Source of the DNA: Bacillota bacterium
GTDB taxonomy: Bacteria > Bacillota > Clostridia > Christensenellales > Aristaeellaceae
DNA length: 64,000 nt
Direction of reading: 5' to 3'
Assembly (NCBI GenBank): GCA_023411175.1
Contig: JAEYPB010000004.1
Span: 1 to 64,000, forward strand
Below, one piece after another: positions 28,197-37,112 of this stretch. Numbering within the stretch: position 1 is the first letter of the stretch; each line of letters begins with the position of its first letter. Below the pieces are notes generated by a model that was not told the origin of the DNA, did not search any database, and saw only the letters and a list, made by a program, of their open reading frames with translations. The translations under genes were made by a program, and so were the position numbers.

Positions 28197-28928
28197 ATGC
28201 GCCGTTTTGGGTGGACAGGCCTCGTCGCCGCGCTGATCGTCATCATGGTCTGGATGCTGACGCCGATGGCCGCGGTGGCCTCGCCGGGCGGGGCGCAGAC
28301 AAACGCGACGCTCCGGTTCGCGCTGGACCCGGGGAGCGCGATGGCGCAGCCTTTTGACCGGTGGCTTCGGGAGCTGTCCGAAATGACGGCGCTTTCCATC
28401 GAGAGCGGAGTCTGGGCGGAGGGGGCGGCGATGCGCGTCACCGCCCGCATCGCGGGCTACGAAGCGTGGCAGGTTTCGCTGATGGCGGACGGCGCGTTTG
28501 TCTCGATGGAGTCCAGCCTCATGGCCGACGGCTCGGTCAGGTTGCGGGCGGAGGACGGGATCGAGGCGCGGGCGCTGATGGAGGGGTTGCGGCTGGCCGC
28601 TTCCGGGCCGGAGGAGCAGTCGCTGACCGCGGCGCAGTTTGCCGCGCTGCTCCGGGGCGCGGCGGCGACCCTCGCGCGCTGGAGCGAGGCCGCGAAGGAC
28701 ACCGAAGGCGAGACATGCGCGGCCCTCGCGGACTTTCTCGGCGCGCTGGCGGACATTGCGGACGGTGCGGGGGAGGCGGTATGGCTGAAGGTATCGGTGG
28801 AAGAGGAAGCGGGTGAACCCGCCGCGCTGACGGTCATGCCCGGAGAGAACCTCGCGCCGGAGGAGCTTCCGGCGGTTCTCGCGGTGGAGGGATTCTGGGC
28901 GGTCATGCGCGCCATCGCGGCGGGATGA
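28197..28928 (+). CDS. Secreted protein of unknown function
   Basis: This 243-residue protein has a signal peptide (about 1-30, MRRFGWTGLVAALIVIMVWM) and an Ala/Glu-rich mature part without recognisable motifs. The start at 28197 follows a GGGGAGGGGG stretch by 8 bases. It stands alone between the two-component system and the convergent transketolase gene and ends at a terminator. No family recognised. Confidence 0.7.
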   Translation: MRRFGWTGLVAALIVIMVWMLTPMAAVASPGGAQTNATLRFALDPGSAMAQPFDRWLRELSEMTALSIESGVWAEGAAMRVTARIAGYEAWQVSLMADGAFVSMESSLMADGSVRLRAEDGIEARALMEGLRLAASGPEEQSLTAAQFAALLRGAAATLARWSEAAKDTEGETCAALADFLGALADIADGAGEAVWLKVSVEEEAGEPAALTVMPGENLAPEELPAVLAVEGFWAVMRAIAAG

Positions 28929-28975
28929 CCCTGCGCCCGCCGGGATGGGCGGGGCGAACGTGGCTACAAATGGGA

Positions 28976-29015
28976 CGGGCTGCCGCGTCGGATGACGGGC
29001 AGCCCGGTGTTTTTT
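28976..29015 (+). terminator. Terminator after the secreted protein gene
   Basis: The stem CGGGCTGCC / GGCAGCCCG is followed by TGTTTTTT. It lies just inside the convergent transketolase 3' flank. Confidence 0.75.
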
Positions 29016-29024
29016 GAGAAGGGA

Positions 29025-31004
29025 TTACTTCTTGACGACGGTCAGCGCCTTTTCCACAACGTTTTCGGCGGTCAGTCCGAAGTGGGGGAACAGCACCTTG
29101 TAGGGGGCGGACGCGCCGAAGGTGGTCATGCCGATGACCGTTCCGTCAAGCCCCACGTACTTGTACCAGCTCATGGGGCTGGCGGCCTCAATGGCCACGC
29201 GGGCCCGTACGGCCTTTGGCAGCACGCGCTCCTTGTATTCGTCGCTCTGGGCGTCGAACAGGTCCATCGCCGGCATGGACACCACGCGGGCGTCTACGCC
29301 CTTTTCGGCGAGGATCTCCTGCGCCTTGACGCAGGGCTCCACTTCAGAGCCGGAAGCCATCAGAATCACGTCCGGGGTTTCCTTCTTGCCCGCGGAGATC
29401 ACATAGCCGCCCTTCAGCGCTTCCGCGCCGCTGCCGTCGTAGAGGGGCAGGTCCTGCCGGGTGGTGACGAGCAGGGTGGGCCTGTCGTTCGTCATCGCGC
29501 ACACCCAGCCCGCGGCGGTCTCACGGCTGTCGGCGGGGCGGAACACGGTGAGGTCCGGGATGGCGCGAAGGCCGGCCAACTGCTCCACAGGCTGGTGGGT
29601 GGGGCCGTCCTCGCCGACGCCGATGGAGTCGTGGGACAGGATGTACGTAATCGGCAGCTTCATGATGGCGCTCATGCGGATGGCGTTTTTCATGTAGTCG
29701 CTGAATACGAAGAAGGTGGCGCAGTAGGGCCTGAGGCCGCCGTGGAGCGCGATGCCGTTGGTGATGGCGGCCATCGCCATCTCGCGCACGCCGAAGTGCA
29801 GGTTGGCGCCGGCGCGGTTCTCGGCGGAGAAGTCGCCCTTGCCCTTCATATAGCTCTTGTTGGAGGGCGCGAGGTCGGCGCTGCCGCCGATGAGGTTCGG
29901 CACGCGCGCGGCCAGCCGGTTCAAGACCTCACCGCAGGCGTTGCGGGTCGCGGCCTTGCCGGAGAAGGCCCAGAGCGCCTCATCCTGCATTGGGTCGAAG
30001 GGCAGCTTCTCGTCGTTCCAAACGATCCATTCCTTCGCCAGCTCCGGGTACGCCTCGGCGTAGCGGGCGAAGAGATCGAGCCATTCCTGTTCCTTCTTCG
30101 CGCCTTCTGCGGCGGTTTCGGCCGTCCGCTGATAGACTTCCTCGGGAACGGCGAAGGGCTCCTCGCAGGGCCAGCCCAGCGCCTTCTTGGCGGCGGCGAG
30201 GCCTTCCACGCCGAGGGGTTCGCCGTGGGCGGAATTCTGACCGGCGCGGGGGGAGCCGTAGCCGATGGCGGTGTGGCAGACGATCAGGGTGGGCTTGTCG
30301 CTGCCCTTGGCGAGCTTAAGGGCGGCTTCCACCGGCGCATAGCAGTTGGCGTCGTGGACGTCGATCACGTTCCAGCCGTAGGCGCGGAAGCGCGCGGGCA
30401 CATCCTCGCGGAACACATCGTCGGTGCTGCCCTCGATGCAGATCTCGTTGTCGTCGTACAGCGCGATGAGCTTGTTCAGCTTCAGCGTCCCGGCCAGCGA
30501 GCAGCACTCGTGGGAAACGCCCTCCATCATGCAGCCGTCGCCCAGGATCGTGTAGGTGTAGTGGTCCACCACCGGGAAGCCTTCGCGGTTGAACTTCTCA
30601 GCCAGGAACGCCTCGGCGATGGCCATGCCCACGGCGTTGGCGATGCCCTGGCCCAGCGGGCCCGTGGTGGTCTCGACGCCGGGGGTGTGGGTGCATTCCG
30701 GGTGGCCGGGGGTCTTGGAGCCGAACTGGCGGAAGTTTTTGAGTTCCTCGATCGGCAGGCCATAGTGGAACAGGTGCAGAAGCGAATACAGAAGCATAGA
30801 GCCGTGGCCGCTGGAAAGGACGAAGCGGTCGCGATCGGGCCATTTGGGGTTGGACGGGTTGTGCTTCATCTGCTTGGCCCACAGCGCATAAGCCATGGGC
30901 GCCGCGCCCATCGGCATGCCGGGGTGGCCGGAGTTGGCCTTCTGCACGCCCTCGGCGGACAGAATGCGGATTGCGTTGACTGTCAGGTGATCGATCTTGC
31001 TCAT
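29025..31004 (-). CDS. tkt: Transketolase
   Basis: This 659-residue thiamine-diphosphate enzyme of the pentose phosphate pathway moves two-carbon units between sugar phosphates. Visible motifs are NSGHPGMPMGAAPMAYALW near the start, GDGCMMEGVSHE for diphosphate/Mg binding, and GVGEDGPTHQPVEQLAGLR in the pyrimidine domain. The start at 31004 has AAAGGAG 8 bases upstream; the frame stays open upstream only as antisense of the neighbour. It is 53 bases after the phosphomutase-like gene, so probably last in that operon. Confidence 0.96.
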   Translation of the reverse strand: MSKIDHLTVNAIRILSAEGVQKANSGHPGMPMGAAPMAYALWAKQMKHNPSNPKWPDRDRFVLSSGHGSMLLYSLLHLFHYGLPIEELKNFRQFGSKTPGHPECTHTPGVETTTGPLGQGIANAVGMAIAEAFLAEKFNREGFPVVDHYTYTILGDGCMMEGVSHECCSLAGTLKLNKLIALYDDNEICIEGSTDDVFREDVPARFRAYGWNVIDVHDANCYAPVEAALKLAKGSDKPTLIVCHTAIGYGSPRAGQNSAHGEPLGVEGLAAAKKALGWPCEEPFAVPEEVYQRTAETAAEGAKKEQEWLDLFARYAEAYPELAKEWIVWNDEKLPFDPMQDEALWAFSGKAATRNACGEVLNRLAARVPNLIGGSADLAPSNKSYMKGKGDFSAENRAGANLHFGVREMAMAAITNGIALHGGLRPYCATFFVFSDYMKNAIRMSAIMKLPITYILSHDSIGVGEDGPTHQPVEQLAGLRAIPDLTVFRPADSRETAAGWVCAMTNDRPTLLVTTRQDLPLYDGSGAEALKGGYVISAGKKETPDVILMASGSEVEPCVKAQEILAEKGVDARVVSMPAMDLFDAQSDEYKERVLPKAVRARVAIEAASPMSWYKYVGLDGTVIGMTTFGASAPYKVLFPHFGLTAENVVEKALTVVKK

Positions 31005-31057
31005 GAGGTTCGCTCCTTTGGATGTAATCCGGGAAAATATGGCCGAACGGGCGCGGT

Positions 31058-32533
31058 TTACGAAGAAATCGCGGCCCGGAGGGGCGCAAGGTCCAGCTCC
31101 GCGTCGTCCTTCAAAAGGTCGTAGAGCTCGGTCAGGATGCGGTTGACGCCGCCGGGCACGTCGCTCTCCACGTTGAGCGGCATCACCCGCTCGTGGACCG
31201 ACATGCGCAGAAGAAGCCACGCGTTGTCCATGTCGCCGTCGAGGTCGAAGTTGATGCGGACGCCCTCGCGGTTGTCGGTGGCCAGCCGCCACTCGGGGTT
31301 CTCCAGCGTGTGGGAGAGCACCGATTCGATGGCGGACTGGGCGGCGGCGCGGTGGTCGCTCGCGAGGATGCGCATGCGGATCTCGGCGCGCTCAACGGGC
31401 TCCGCCAATTCGGCGATCAAGCTGGAGAGCGTTTCGCCGTCCCGCTTCATGCCGAGGGCCTTGCACAGAACCACCGCCGCCAGGTAGGCGCCGTCGTCCA
31501 GGAAGAAGTTTTCCCGCATCGCCGCGTGGCCGCTGGTTTCGATGGCGAGGGGGCAATCGATGTCCTCCTCGTTCAGGCGCATGGCCTCGGTGATGACGTT
31601 CAGGTGCCCGCGCTTGTAGCGGTAGTGCACCCCGCCCCACTCGGTGATGAAGCGCGCCACGCCGGAGGAGGTGACCGAGTCGGTCACGAAGGTCGCGCCG
31701 GGGCGCTCTTCCAGAAGGATCGCCGCCATCAGCGCGATCAGCCGGTTGCCGGTCAGCGGACGGCCGTCCTGATCGATCAAGGCGCAGCGGGTGCCGTCCG
31801 CGTCCAGCGCGACGCCCAGATCCGCCTCGTTCTCCGCCACAGCGCGGGAAAGCGCCTCGAGGGCCGCCGCGTCGTCCGGGCGGAACGCGCCGCCGGGCGG
31901 GCTAATCCGCACCACGTCCGCGCCCATCTCCTCGATGGCGTCGGCGAACAGCATGCCTGCCCCGGACGCGAACACCACGACGAAAAGCCCAACCAGCGGG
32001 CACTGCACGTCGTCGTCCAGCCGGCGGCGGATCATGTCATACAGGTGCTGCCGCCAGGGGGAAAGGGCGTCCAGTTCGGACACCAGGCGCTGAGGCACGC
32101 TGGTCTCCCGCGCCCGCAAAAGCACCTCGCGCTGCTCGTCGGGGCGCAGGCTGCCGTCCCGGGTCATGAGCTTAAAGCCATTCCAGTCGTCGGGCTGCGC
32201 ACCCGCTGTCACCATCACCGCGCCGTCGGCATGGGTTTCTCCGGCGGTGGTCAGGTACATGGCGGCGGTGGTGGCGATGCCCGCGTCGTACAAGTCACAA
32301 TCCGCGGCGGTCAGCCCCCTAACCAGCGCCTGCTTCAGCGCCTCGCCGGAAGGGCGATCGTCGCGGCCTACGGCGAGGATCAGGCGGTCGCTGGTCGTGC
32401 CCTTCTGCGCCGCCAGCCACATGGCGAAGGCGTAGCCCAGGCACTCGGCCAGCGCCGGGGAGATTTCGCCGCCCTCGCCCGCAGGGCCGCAGATTTCGCC
32501 GCCCTGAACGAGGGTCGGCCAGTTTTCACGCAT
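31058..32533 (-). CDS. Alpha-D-phosphohexomutase family homologue lacking the catalytic serine
   Basis: This 491-residue protein has the four-domain phosphomannomutase/phosphoglucomutase layout, including the sugar-binding ETSGH at 332-336. The phosphoserine loop, normally TASHNP or TASHLP, reads TAGAQP (109-114), so the serine is Gly111. The metal loop, normally DGDGDR, reads DADGTR (244-249). The phosphate-binding RPSGTEP region reads RMSVHERVM (443-451). Mutase activity is therefore unlikely; a regulatory, binding or altered catalytic role is inferred. The start at 32533 has GGAGG 7 bases upstream and overlaps the DUF2461 stop by 8 bases. Confidence 0.85.
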   Translation of the reverse strand: MRENWPTLVQGGEICGPAGEGGEISPALAECLGYAFAMWLAAQKGTTSDRLILAVGRDDRPSGEALKQALVRGLTAADCDLYDAGIATTAAMYLTTAGETHADGAVMVTAGAQPDDWNGFKLMTRDGSLRPDEQREVLLRARETSVPQRLVSELDALSPWRQHLYDMIRRRLDDDVQCPLVGLFVVVFASGAGMLFADAIEEMGADVVRISPPGGAFRPDDAAALEALSRAVAENEADLGVALDADGTRCALIDQDGRPLTGNRLIALMAAILLEERPGATFVTDSVTSSGVARFITEWGGVHYRYKRGHLNVITEAMRLNEEDIDCPLAIETSGHAAMRENFFLDDGAYLAAVVLCKALGMKRDGETLSSLIAELAEPVERAEIRMRILASDHRAAAQSAIESVLSHTLENPEWRLATDNREGVRINFDLDGDMDNAWLLLRMSVHERVMPLNVESDVPGGVNRILTELYDLLKDDAELDLAPLRAAISS

Positions 32534-33236
32534 GGGGAGCCCTCCCGTCAACCGTCGAGTCGGTCATCTCTTCCTCGGGGGTCAGGGACGCGATGTAGGC
32601 GTACAGGGGCTTCAGGTGCAAAAAGCCGCGGCGCACTTCGTCCGCCAGCGCGGGGGAGCGGATCAGGTCAAAGTCGTTTATTTCCTTCTCGACGTAGAAG
32701 CCTTTGAGGGCGTACCAGGCCCTGAGCTTTTCGGGGATCCCCTCCGGAATCGGCATGCGGCGAAACGCGTTCGCATGCAGTGTGAACTCGTCCAGCGCGG
32801 AATCCGTCGCCTCCAGCACCCTTTCAGGCTCGGTCAGGATGCGCCGCCGAAGCGCGTTCATCAGCGGGCGGTTCTCGTCGTAGAAGCCCATGCCGTAGCT
32901 CGCGCCGGAGTCGGAGATGTCAAAGTACATGCCCATCGTGGTGCGCCGGTCGGCCCCCGGGCGTCGGAAGGCGATCCAGATGTAGTCCCGGTAGGGGGAC
33001 TTGTCCTTGGTGAAGCGCACGTCCCGGTTGATGCGGGAGACCACCTTCTCCGGCCTGGTCTCGAGGTCCGGGTCGATGGCGCGAACGGTTTCCGCCAGCT
33101 CCGCCGCGAGAAGGCGCGCCGGGGTGCGCACGCTTTCCTCGTACCAGCCGTGGTTCGCGAGAAAAAAGTCCCGGTTGTTGTTGAAGCGGATGGCCATGAA
33201 AAACTCCATGCCGCTCTGGGGGAAGCCCTGAAACAT
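32526..33236 (-). CDS. DUF2461 domain-containing protein
   Basis: This 236-residue protein is recognised as DUF2461 by its start MFQGFPQSGMEFF, the NNNRDFFLANH segment and RFTKDKSPYRDYIWIAF. Function is unknown in the family. It lies 24 bases after the CARDB-like gene and overlaps the phosphomutase-like gene by 8 bases. Confidence 0.9.
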   Translation of the reverse strand: MFQGFPQSGMEFFMAIRFNNNRDFFLANHGWYEESVRTPARLLAAELAETVRAIDPDLETRPEKVVSRINRDVRFTKDKSPYRDYIWIAFRRPGADRRTTMGMYFDISDSGASYGMGFYDENRPLMNALRRRILTEPERVLEATDSALDEFTLHANAFRRMPIPEGIPEKLRAWYALKGFYVEKEINDFDLIRSPALADEVRRGFLHLKPLYAYIASLTPEEEMTDSTVDGRAPHA

Positions 33237-33260
33237 AAGGATTCTTGACCTCGCTTTTCT

Positions 33261-34967
33261 TTACGCGCCGGGATCGGGCCCGTCCCGCCGGATCACGGGC
33301 ACCGGCCGGGTCTCCTGGGTGAGATCGCCCTTTGCGCCCTGCATCGAGCGGCGGATCCGCTTGATGTGGATGCGGCGCTGCTTTTCAATCTTTTTGCGCC
33401 TGCGCGCGCTGTTCACGGCGATGATCGCAATGAGAACCGCCAGCACCGAAGCCGCGCCGATCATCATCATCAAAAACGTGGAAACCCCGCCGGACAGGCG
33501 GTAGGATGTTCCGGCGAGCATCGCAAGCGGCGTGGGCGCGGGGTTTGCCGACTGGGGCTGCGCGGCGGCCTCAACGGCGATGGGCGCGGACAAGACCGTC
33601 AGCCGCCCACCCTTCTCGTCGGTCATCTCCGCCAGGAAGACGAAGGGCTTTCCGCCGAGGGGGTAGTCCTGCTCGACGAGGGTTTCGCCCGGCGGCACCA
33701 CCCACAGCGTACGGATCGCGCCGCGGGATTGTTCGGACAGCTTGACGCGGCGGAGCGCGTCCTCGCCGGTGTTGTTCAGCCGGAGCGTGAAGCGCACCGT
33801 GCCGGCGGGTACCGGGGTGTTGGGGTTGACCTGCGCGCTCAGCGCGACGCGGGCGCGGTTGGCCGCTGCCTGCACCGCCACCGTCAGCGGGTTGGAGCGC
33901 GCCGAAATCGCGGAGCCGCCCTCCGTCCGCCCGGAGACGGTCATAAGGAAAGTGGTGGTCTCCCGCATCTGAACCGACTGGGTCACTTCATACCGCTCGC
34001 CGGGCTTCAGCGAGAAGAGCGGGCTGTCCAGCTCCGCGCCGTTCTGGTCGGTGACGCGCAGCCTTTCGCAGGCGATGTCCGACGCGTTGAACAGCGTCAT
34101 CCGAAGCGTTACGCTCTCGCCGCTCCGCACCGCCGCCTGGTCGGCCGAAAGCACCGCCTCCAGCCGCTGATCGGTCACGTGGATGTGGGTCTCGCCCAAG
34201 TCGCGGACGATGGGCACCTCCGGGTTGGCCTTGCTGTAACAGGTGAGGGTGGGGAGGCTCTCCGCGTCCGACGCGACCGCCACCCGCGTGGTAAAGGTGT
34301 GCTTCTGGCCGGGGGCCAGCTCGGCCAGCCCGCCCACGTCGCCGGTCAGCGGGTCGGAGACGACAATGTCGGTCAGCGGTACGTTGCCGGTATTGACCAC
34401 CCGGTAGGTCAGCGACACTTGCTCGCCCGCCTGTACGTATTCAGACGATACCGACCGGCTGAATTCGACGCTGGGCTTGGCTTCGATGCGCTCGAGCGGC
34501 GCTTGAACGGTCATGCGCCCGCCGATTTCGTTCACTGTCCCCGGGTTCAGCGTGCAGCGAACGAGGTAGGTCACGCCGCCGCCCAGGAACTGTTCCAGCG
34601 ATAACGAAAGGCGCTCTTCATGGGCGCGGGATTCGCCCGGCCCCAGCGTGCCGACGCTCTCCACCAGCGATCCGTTGGGCCGGAGGATCCGGACGTCCGC
34701 GATGGGGCTGTCGCCCGAGTTGGTCAGCGTGATCGTCAGGTGGACGATTTCGGGGGCAACCATCAGGTTGGGCTCGATGGACGCCGAGACCTGCAGCGCC
34801 TCGGGATAGACCGGCTCCGGCGTCGCGTCCTCTGAAAGCGCGGTGAGGGGAGCGAGAAGGCAGAGGAGGAAAATCGCCAGCAGCGCGCACATTCCGCCGA
34901 GCGGGTTCGCGCGCAAAAGCGCGCCGCCCGGCGCCGCTGCGGCCCGCTCCGGCGCTCTCACCGGCAT
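33261..34967 (-). CDS. Extracellular CARDB/Ig-like repeat protein with C-terminal membrane anchor
   Basis: This 568-residue protein has a signal peptide (about 22-46) and about four beta-sandwich repeats of CARDB or conserved-repeat type. Examples are VSLTYRVVNTGNVPLTDIVV, VTLRMTLFNASDIACERLRV and VRFTLRLNNTGEDALRRVKL. A single membrane segment (about 505-530) follows, then a basic cytoplasmic tail of about 40 residues. It would display a rod-like ectodomain at the cell surface. The start at 34967 has GGGAGGG 7 bases upstream; the frame is open further up but lacks a good site. It begins an operon behind the promoter at 35047-35075. Confidence 0.8.
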   Translation of the reverse strand: MPVRAPERAAAAPGGALLRANPLGGMCALLAIFLLCLLAPLTALSEDATPEPVYPEALQVSASIEPNLMVAPEIVHLTITLTNSGDSPIADVRILRPNGSLVESVGTLGPGESRAHEERLSLSLEQFLGGGVTYLVRCTLNPGTVNEIGGRMTVQAPLERIEAKPSVEFSRSVSSEYVQAGEQVSLTYRVVNTGNVPLTDIVVSDPLTGDVGGLAELAPGQKHTFTTRVAVASDAESLPTLTCYSKANPEVPIVRDLGETHIHVTDQRLEAVLSADQAAVRSGESVTLRMTLFNASDIACERLRVTDQNGAELDSPLFSLKPGERYEVTQSVQMRETTTFLMTVSGRTEGGSAISARSNPLTVAVQAAANRARVALSAQVNPNTPVPAGTVRFTLRLNNTGEDALRRVKLSEQSRGAIRTLWVVPPGETLVEQDYPLGGKPFVFLAEMTDEKGGRLTVLSAPIAVEAAAQPQSANPAPTPLAMLAGTSYRLSGGVSTFLMMMIGAASVLAVLIAIIAVNSARRRKKIEKQRRIHIKRIRRSMQGAKGDLTQETRPVPVIRRDGPDPGA

Positions 34968-35046
34968 GGGATTTCCCTCCCCGGCCTGATTGCACTCACA
35001 CTTCTGTCCTTGATCGGCATGAAACTCCTCCACCGCGTATGGAACC

Positions 35047-35075
35047 ATTTTAGTATACGCCGCGCCGGGTGTCAA
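35047..35075 (-). promoter_or_regulatory. Strong promoter of the CARDB-DUF2461-phosphomutase-like-transketolase operon
   Basis: On the minus strand, a perfect TTGACA, a 17-base spacer and TAAAAT lie about 80 bases before the CARDB-like start. Confidence 0.8.
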
Positions 35076-35093
35076 GAAAGCGTACATTAATAT

Positions 35094-35125
35094 GGGCTGT
35101 CAAAATACCGCAGCATTTCGACAGC
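35094..35125 (-). terminator. Hairpin separating the SpoU gene from the CARDB operon
   Basis: GGCTGTC and GACAGCC flank AAAT/ATTT to form a long imperfect stem, just upstream of the promoter. T-run absent, so its terminator role is likely but not certain. The rest of the 317-base gap 34968-35284 shows no gene. Confidence 0.5.
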
Positions 35126-35284
35126 CGGAAGAATGTTGGCGCCGAAATCCGCGCGGCACCTTTCCGCGCGGAGGCGGTGAACGAATGGAAGGAACGGGGG
35201 GAGCGACGGCGCACGGTTTCAGGCATGACCATCAGGGCTTTTCGAAGAAAAGGCGGAGGTTTGAAACAATCTGCTATTTCCTGG

Positions 35285-36061
35285 CTAAAGCGGGAGATTG
35301 CGGCAGAGATCGTACATGATGATCCCGGCGGCCACCGATGCGTTGAGAGACTGGGCACCGCCGCGCATGGGCAGCTTCAGCGCCACCGTCGCCCGGGCCA
35401 TCACCTGTTGGCTGATGCCGTGGGCTTCGCTGCCGATCACCAGAACGAATTTGTCGGGCAGCGGCGCGCGCTGGTAGAACGGTGCGCCATCCAGCGATGT
35501 GGCGACCACCGCGTATCCGCGCACTTCGAGCGCGGCAAGCGCTTCGGCCAAGTCCCGAACCTGGCCCAGCGGCACGCGGAAGCCGGAGCCCATCGCCGCG
35601 CGCTGGACTTTCGGGGACAGCCAGTCGGCGCAGCCGGGGCCGGTGATCAGCGCCTCGAAACCGGCGGCGTCGGCGGTGCGCCAGATGGTGCCGAGATTTC
35701 CGGGATCCTGCACCCCGTCCAGCGCCACGATGCGTCGGGGCAGGTTCTCGAGATCCAGCGGTTTTGGCAGCGCGAAGGCCGCGCAGGCGCCCTGGGGCGT
35801 CTTCGTGTCGCACACCGCTTCCAGCACCCGGCGGGGCACCGTCAGAATGCGCGCGCCGAGGGAACCAAGCGCCTCAGGCAGGTCGCTGAAGTCCCGCCCC
35901 TCCTCAAAGAGCGCCGCGGCGGGGGCGAGAACCGCCGACGCCTCGCGCATCATCTTCTCGCCCTCCACGAGGAAAAGCCCCTCCGCCTCGCGCCCCTCGG
36001 CGCCCTTCAGCGCGCGCAGGCGCTGAATCAGCGGGTTTTTGACGCTGTCAAGGCGCTCCAT
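35285..36061 (-). CDS. TrmH/SpoU-family RNA 2'-O-methyltransferase
   Basis: This 258-residue protein has an N-terminal substrate-binding domain (MERLDSVKNPLIQRLRAL) and a C-terminal SPOUT knot. The knot contains VALDGVQDPGNLGTIWRTADA, VLVIGSEAHGIS and LPMRGGAQSLNASVAAGI, the three family motifs. It methylates ribose in rRNA or tRNA. It overlaps the flippase-like gene upstream by 14 bases. Confidence 0.93.
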   Translation of the reverse strand: MERLDSVKNPLIQRLRALKGAEGREAEGLFLVEGEKMMREASAVLAPAAALFEEGRDFSDLPEALGSLGARILTVPRRVLEAVCDTKTPQGACAAFALPKPLDLENLPRRIVALDGVQDPGNLGTIWRTADAAGFEALITGPGCADWLSPKVQRAAMGSGFRVPLGQVRDLAEALAALEVRGYAVVATSLDGAPFYQRAPLPDKFVLVIGSEAHGISQQVMARATVALKLPMRGGAQSLNASVAAGIIMYDLCRNLPL

Positions 36062-37112
36062 TTGTCTCCCTCTCCTTCTGTTCCGCTTCGAAAAAGCGCA
36101 TGCCGCCCTCCGCCAGAACCGATATAAACCCGATCAGCATCAGCAGGTAATAGGTGATGGCGCGCCACAGGAAGATCGCGCTGAGCATCGTCCTCTCTGG
36201 GAAAATCCCGCCGAAAAACACCGAAAAGCCGTACTCCTGCGCCCCGCTGGCGCCGGGCAGCGGCATGAACGAAGCGCCGATGTACAGAAGCGTCTGGAGC
36301 GTCACGAGGGTAATGGACGAGACGCCGTGAAGCCAGAACGCGCGGTAGACGCACAGGATGATCGACATCATAAGTCCGATCTGTATCAGCGACAGGAGGA
36401 GCACCTTCGCCGCCAAGAGCGGCTTTTTGAACAGCGCCGCGACGGAGGCCTGGTATTCGCCCATCATATGATCCACTTTCTTCTGGGCGGCGTCCCGGTC
36501 ACGGACGATCCGGAACCGGGTCAAAAGCCATACGGCGGTGCGGCTCAGCGCATTCAAAACCCGCCGGTTCAGGCCGAGGATGCCTACGAAAAGCGGCATT
36601 GCGGAATTGATGAAGAAGCCCAGCACCACAAGCCAGCGCACCGGGCCCAGGTTAAGCGCCACATGGGTTCGGGTGGCGATCCATAGCGCCGCGCCCAGCC
36701 CTACCAGCGCCAGCTGGAAGCCGATGAACTGCACCGTGACAGCGGCTGTCGCTACGGGGGCGGACACGCCCCAGCGGGACATGGCGAGCACCTCGACGGG
36801 CTGTCCGCCGCTGGAAGAGGGCGTGATGGCCGAATAGAACTGCCCGACGCCGGTGACCGCCAGCGACTTGACGAACGAGATTTTGCTGCCCTCGCCCCTC
36901 AGGTATGCGTAGAGCGTCAGCGCGCGGACGAGCACGTAGCCGATGAGAAGGCCCGCGCCGGCCCACAGCCATCGGCTGCTGAGGCCGCTCAACTGGCGGA
37001 CGACCTCCGGCCCCTCGCCGCTTTTTAACACCCATACGGCAAAGACTGCCGCCACAACCAGCACGTAGGCGAGGCCCATATAGCGCTTGGAGAAACTTTT
37101 GATCCGTTTCAC
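36048..37112 (-). CDS. Lysylphosphatidylglycerol synthase-like flippase domain membrane protein (UPF0104)
   Basis: This 354-residue protein has about eight membrane segments and contains FYSAITPSSSGGQPVEVLAM and FMPLPGASGAQEYGFSVFF, typical for the MprF N-terminal flippase domain family. There is no C-terminal aminoacyl-transferase domain, so it is a flippase-only relative that may move lipids or be involved in glycolipid export. It overlaps DUF3842 by 4 bases and SpoU by 14. Confidence 0.9.
   Translation of the reverse strand: MKRIKSFSKRYMGLAYVLVVAAVFAVWVLKSGEGPEVVRQLSGLSSRWLWAGAGLLIGYVLVRALTLYAYLRGEGSKISFVKSLAVTGVGQFYSAITPSSSGGQPVEVLAMSRWGVSAPVATAAVTVQFIGFQLALVGLGAALWIATRTHVALNLGPVRWLVVLGFFINSAMPLFVGILGLNRRVLNALSRTAVWLLTRFRIVRDRDAAQKKVDHMMGEYQASVAALFKKPLLAAKVLLLSLIQIGLMMSIILCVYRAFWLHGVSSITLVTLQTLLYIGASFMPLPGASGAQEYGFSVFFGGIFPERTMLSAIFLWRAITYYLLMLIGFISVLAEGGMRFFEAEQKERETNGAP

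Noticed and set aside
28992..31124. A 710-codon open frame on the plus strand
   Set aside because: It is antisense to transketolase and exists only because high GC content keeps stop codons rare; no signal or family feature and no ribosome site.
35050..35358. A 102-codon minus-strand frame between the SpoU and CARDB genes
   Set aside because: It runs through a hairpin and the strong promoter and has no ribosome site.
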